Shown: positions 5,752 to 7,453 of the stretch, piece by piece
Numbering within the stretch: position 1 is the first letter of the stretch
Layout: each line of letters opens with the position of its first letter
Assembly (NCBI GenBank): GCA_021742025.1
Contig: JAIOWT010000046.1
Span: forward strand, 1-7,453
Direction of reading: 5' to 3'
From: Candidatus Nanopelagicales bacterium
GTDB lineage: Bacteria > Actinomycetota > Actinomycetes > S36-B12 > UBA5976
DNA length: 7,453 nucleotides
Made by a program: the position numbers and the translations under genes
Notes under the pieces: model-generated
What the model saw: the letters and a program-made list of their open reading frames with translations, nothing else
What the model was told of the DNA's origin: nothing
Database searches by the model: none

Positions 5752-5756
5752 AAGGA
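5752..5756 (+). promoter_or_regulatory. Shine-Dalgarno of tyrS
   Basis: AAGGA ends 7 nt before the GTG at 5764. Together with the conserved N-terminal MNDIL it supports GTG as the start. No convincing -35/-10 pair was found in the 71 bp between the divergent small gene and tyrS. There is no T-box-like leader, since the space is too short. Confidence 0.65.
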
Positions 5757-5763
5757 TAGAGGA

Positions 5764-7029
5764 GTGAATGACATCCTTAGCGAACTTGGCTGGCGCAATT
5801 TAGTTTCCCAGCACACCCCGGAACTACCTGAAGAACTAGCAAAGGGTCCGCTCACTTTGTATTGCGGATTTGATCCAACCGCACCGAGTTTGCACATGGG
5901 TAACTTGGCTCAGATCGTCACGATGTCACGCTTTCAAAAACTTGGCCACACACCGATCGCACTTGTTGGCGGCGCAACAGGATTAATTGGCGACCCAAGT
6001 GGCAAGAATGCCGAACGAACTTTGAACACAACTGACACCGTCATGGAATGGGTTGAAGGCATCCGCAAACAACTCGAACCGTTCTTTGATTTCTCCGGCA
6101 GTAACGCCTGCATCATGTCCAACAACTACATCTGGACACATGACATGGATGTGCTGACTTACTTGCGCGACATCGGAAAACATTTCAGTGTTAATCGCAT
6201 GCTTGATAAAGAATCTGTTTCGGCCCGATTAAATGGCGCCGGAATTTCTTACACCGAATTCAGTTACCAGATCCTGCAATCCCTTGACTTCCTGGAGCTT
6301 TACCGCCGCCATGGCTGCACATTGCAAATTGGTGGCTCGGATCAATGGGGCAACATCACTGCCGGCACAGACTTAGTTCGTCGCGTGGAAAGCGCGCAGG
6401 TCAATGGGCTAACAACACCGCTAGTTACAAAAGCAGACGGAACAAAGTTTGGTAAAACCGAATCTGGAACAGTTTGGTTAGATCCAGAATTAACTTCGCC
6501 TTATGCGTTCTACCAATTTTGGATTAATGCCGATGATCGGGATGTGCAAACACTACTCCGTACATTCACTTTCCAAACTCAAGAAGAATTAGCCGCGCTC
6601 GAATTAGCAACAACAGAAAAGCCACAAGCCCGCGAAGCCCAACGCGCACTTGCGCACGATGTGACAACTCTTGTTCACGGCGAACATGCAACTGCCCAAG
6701 CGAAGGCTGCAGCTGCTGCACTATTCGGCCAAGGGGAGTTGCGCGAACTTGATGCATCAACCCTTGATAGCGCAATGCGCGAAGCCCCAAATGCGGCTGT
6801 ATCCCTTGCAGGCAATGCTCCAACAGTCTCTGAGTTATTAGTCGCTTGTGAATTAGTAGCCAGCAACGGTGCCGGTCGCCGGGCAATCGCCGAAGGCGGC
6901 GTATCAGTTAACAATGTGAAGGTAACTGACGAGAACGCCACAGTTTCGATTGATGACTTCTTACATGGCAAGTGGTTAGTACTTCGCCGCGGTAAGCGCA
7001 CATTTGGTGGAATTTCCCTTGCAAAATAA
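5764..7029 (+). CDS. tyrS: Tyrosyl-tRNA synthetase
   Basis: Class I synthetase that attaches tyrosine to tRNA-Tyr in the cytoplasm; a homodimer. The 421-residue protein is full length. It begins MNDILSELGWRNLVSQ and has TLYCGFDPTAPSLHMGN (31-47), with HMGN as the HIGH motif. ALVGGATGLIGDPSG follows, then YQILQSLDFLEL (168-179) lining the tyrosine pocket, QIGGSDQWGNI (188-198) and KFGKT (228-232), which corresponds to the KMSKS loop. The C-terminal S4 RNA-binding domain covers about 355-421 (VSELLVACEL... RRAIAEGGVSVNN... WLVLRRGKRTFGGI). The start is GTG with an upstream AAGGA. The rRNA operon promoter lies 139 bp after the stop with no obvious strong terminator between. It is probably a single-gene transcript. 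Confidence 0.97.
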   Translation: MNDILSELGWRNLVSQHTPELPEELAKGPLTLYCGFDPTAPSLHMGNLAQIVTMSRFQKLGHTPIALVGGATGLIGDPSGKNAERTLNTTDTVMEWVEGIRKQLEPFFDFSGSNACIMSNNYIWTHDMDVLTYLRDIGKHFSVNRMLDKESVSARLNGAGISYTEFSYQILQSLDFLELYRRHGCTLQIGGSDQWGNITAGTDLVRRVESAQVNGLTTPLVTKADGTKFGKTESGTVWLDPELTSPYAFYQFWINADDRDVQTLLRTFTFQTQEELAALELATTEKPQAREAQRALAHDVTTLVHGEHATAQAKAAAAALFGQGELRELDASTLDSAMREAPNAAVSLAGNAPTVSELLVACELVASNGAGRRAIAEGGVSVNNVKVTDENATVSIDDFLHGKWLVLRRGKRTFGGISLAK

Positions 7030-7092
7030 GGGTTATCGCGCGCTTTCTAAGCACCACATATTGCGCCTGCAGAAGCATTAGTCAACACGAAT

Positions 7093-7121
7093 TTGTAATA
7101 AACCCAGTAATGGTCTAGGTT
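7093..7121 (+). promoter_or_regulatory. Possible upstream rrn promoter (weak)
   Basis: TTGTAA (7093-7098), a 17-bp spacer and TAGGTT (7116-7121) match sigma-A elements at four and three of six positions. rRNA operons often have tandem promoters, and this would be the distal one about 76 bp upstream of the strong candidate. The match is weak and could be chance. Confidence 0.25.
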
Positions 7122-7148
7122 TCATCAAGCAAGACATCAATAAACCTA
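7116..7148. repeat. Inverted repeat TAGGTTT/AAACCTA between tyrS and the rrn promoter
   Basis: TAGGTTT (7116-7122) and AAACCTA (7142-7148) are perfect 7-bp arms with a 19-nt loop. A second AATAAACC copy at 7097-7104 repeats 7139-7146 exactly, 42 bp apart. The stem could weakly terminate tyrS, but it lacks a T run and has a long loop. It could instead be a binding region upstream of the rrn promoter. The rest of the stretch 7030-7115 shows no gene or other clear element. Confidence 0.3.
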
Positions 7149-7168
7149 ATCTTTACAAAGGTTCGGAT

Positions 7169-7197
7169 TTGACCCGAGCCTCACATGTGACTAGATT
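7169..7197 (+). promoter_or_regulatory. Main rRNA operon promoter
   Basis: TTGACC (7169-7174), a 17-bp spacer and TAGATT (7192-7197) form a strong sigma-A-type promoter, with five of six and four of six consensus positions. Transcription should begin near 7204, giving a leader of about 228 nt before 16S. The spacer contains the perfect 10-bp palindrome TCACATGTGA (7181-7190), unusual inside a core promoter. Confidence 0.75.
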
Positions 7198-7255
7198 GGG
7201 AACTCGCCCTGAAAACGGCCCAACAAAATTGGGAAATATTCTTGCGCGTTCGTAC

Positions 7256-7278
7256 CTTGAGAACTCAACAGCGTGCCA
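7256..7278 (+). promoter_or_regulatory. Conserved actinobacterial rrn leader motif (boxA region)
   Basis: The stretch contains TTGAGAACTCAACAG, a dyad TTGAG-AA-CTCAA followed by CAGCGTGCCA. Very similar sequence occurs in Streptomyces and Mycobacterium rRNA leaders, where Nus-factor antitermination signals are placed. The match is from memory of these leaders. It supports both the rrn assignment and the phylum. Confidence 0.65.
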
Positions 7279-7296
7279 CAAGTCAATACCAAAACC

Positions 7297-7328
7297 CCGT
7301 ATTGGGTGGCTTTTGCCATCCCAATCGG
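7297..7328 (+). other. Long leader hairpin with TTTT loop
   Basis: ATTGGG-TGGC (7301-7310) pairs with GCCA-T-CCCAAT (7315-7325) around a TTTT loop with one bulged T (7319). Beyond a second bulged T (7300), CCG (7297-7299) pairs with CGG (7326-7328). That gives 13 base pairs in all, the most stable structure in the leader. No T run follows, so it is not an intrinsic terminator. Confidence 0.8.
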
Positions 7329-7346
7329 AAATTCCTTTGGTAATTA

Positions 7347-7373
7347 ACAACATAAGCAGATCAGCTTATTTGT
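7347..7373 (+). other. Leader hairpin 2
   Basis: ATAAGC (7352-7357) pairs with GCTTAT (7364-7369) over a 6-nt loop AGATCA. After a bulged C at 7351, ACAA (7347-7350) pairs with TTGT (7370-7373). Ten pairs in total. Confidence 0.65.
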
Positions 7374-7384
7374 CTATTGCCAGT

Positions 7385-7405
7385 GATACATCTCTTCGAT
7401 GTGTC
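7385..7405 (+). other. Leader hairpin 3
   Basis: GATACATC (7385-7392) pairs with GATGTGTC (7398-7405), with one T-G wobble and a 5-nt loop TCTTC. It is immediately followed by hairpin 4 without a spacer. Confidence 0.65.
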
Positions 7406-7421
7406 CCAGCCTTCGAGCTGG
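7406..7421 (+). other. Leader hairpin 4, just before 16S
   Basis: CCAGC (7406-7410) pairs with GCTGG (7417-7421) over the loop CTTCGA. It abuts hairpin 3 and lies about 10 nt before the predicted mature 16S end, a place where 5'-end processing occurs. Confidence 0.6.
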
Positions 7422-7431
7422 AACAAAGACA

Positions 7432-7453
7432 TTAACGGAGAGTTTGATCCTGG
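7432..7453 (+). rRNA. 16S ribosomal RNA, first about 22 nt (3' part outside window)
   Basis: AGAGTTTGATCCTGG (7439-7453) is the near-universal 5' end of bacterial 16S rRNA, with its first A at E. coli position 8. That places the mature 5' end near 7432. The gene runs off the window. The preceding rrn promoter and structured leader agree with this being the head of a ribosomal RNA operon. Confidence 0.95.

Larger units (their letters stand above)
7204..7431 (+). ncRNA. Pre-16S rRNA leader with antitermination-like segment and hairpins
   Basis: The transcribed spacer between the rrn promoter and 16S. It contains CTTGAGAACTCAACAGCG (7256-7273), a segment I recognise as conserved in actinobacterial rrn leaders near the boxA antitermination region. 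It is followed by four consecutive hairpins (7297-7328, 7347-7373, 7385-7405, 7406-7421). These are expected to guide folding, antitermination and processing of pre-16S RNA. The usual long processing stem pairs with sequence after 16S, outside the window. Open frames across this region on both strands have no protein-like character and are not genes. The 5' end is estimated from the promoter. Confidence 0.75.

Noticed and set aside
5693..5763. T-box or other riboswitch in front of tyrS
   Set aside because: Only 71 bp are available, and there is no T-box sequence or terminator/antiterminator pair.
7169..7435. Open frame of 88 codons over the rRNA leader (and a minus-strand one at 7153-7353)
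   Set aside because: They cover the rrn promoter, the hairpins and the conserved leader motif, lack ribosome binding sites, and give no recognisable protein.
1..7453. CRISPR arrays, insertion sequences, tRNA genes, prophage or horizontal-transfer boundaries
   Set aside because: Reading both strands showed no regularly spaced repeats, transposase motifs, tRNA cloverleaf or sudden change in composition.

Overview
This 7.45 kb window looks like ordinary chromosome from a streamlined, low-to-mid GC actinobacterium. The evidence is the gene order (pheT, then an arg cluster, then tyrS), which matches the layout known from mycobacteria and other Actinobacteria; the actinobacterial style of the PheT, ArgB and TyrRS proteins; and the conserved rRNA-leader segment TTGAGAACTCAACAG ahead of the 16S gene. 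The modest GC content, very short intergenic gaps and missing arg genes would fit a freshwater planktonic lineage (acI/Nanopelagicales-like). That placement is an inference and cannot be proved from the sequence alone.

Layout. Positions 2-562 are the 3' end of pheT (phenylalanyl-tRNA synthetase beta chain). Facing it at 577-1236 on the minus strand is a six-helix MIP-family channel (aquaporin). A divergent region of about 185 bp follows. Its right end holds two tandem ARG-box-like palindromes that overlap a likely leaderless promoter. Next comes a tight arginine operon on the plus strand: argC (1422-2453), argB (2450-3211) and argR (3208-3678), joined by two ATGA overlaps, then argH (3718-5151) with its own Shine-Dalgarno. 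On the minus strand, only 4 nt beyond argH, are two small genes: a Phd/YefM-like antitoxin without a visible toxin (5156-5458) and a 67-residue helix-hairpin-helix protein resembling the RNA polymerase alpha C-terminal domain (5489-5692). Then tyrS (5764-7029) is on the plus strand, followed by about 400 bp of rRNA operon promoter and leader with a series of hairpins. The first about 22 nt of 16S rRNA end the window.

How the genes work together. ArgB and ArgC catalyse the second and third steps of arginine synthesis, ArgH the last, and ArgR is the arginine-responsive repressor that probably acts on the two ARG boxes at argC. argJ, argD, argF and argG, which normally lie in this cluster, are absent here. 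The most interesting protein-level observation is that ArgB lacks both the N-terminal helix and the C-terminal segment that form the arginine feedback site in related enzymes. Control may therefore rest on ArgR rather than on feedback inhibition of this kinase. PheT, TyrRS and the rRNA operon make the rest of the window a translation neighbourhood. I found no CRISPR array, transposon, prophage gene, tRNA or clearly new multi-gene system. The least explained part is the pair of small minus-strand genes with an inverted repeat between them.
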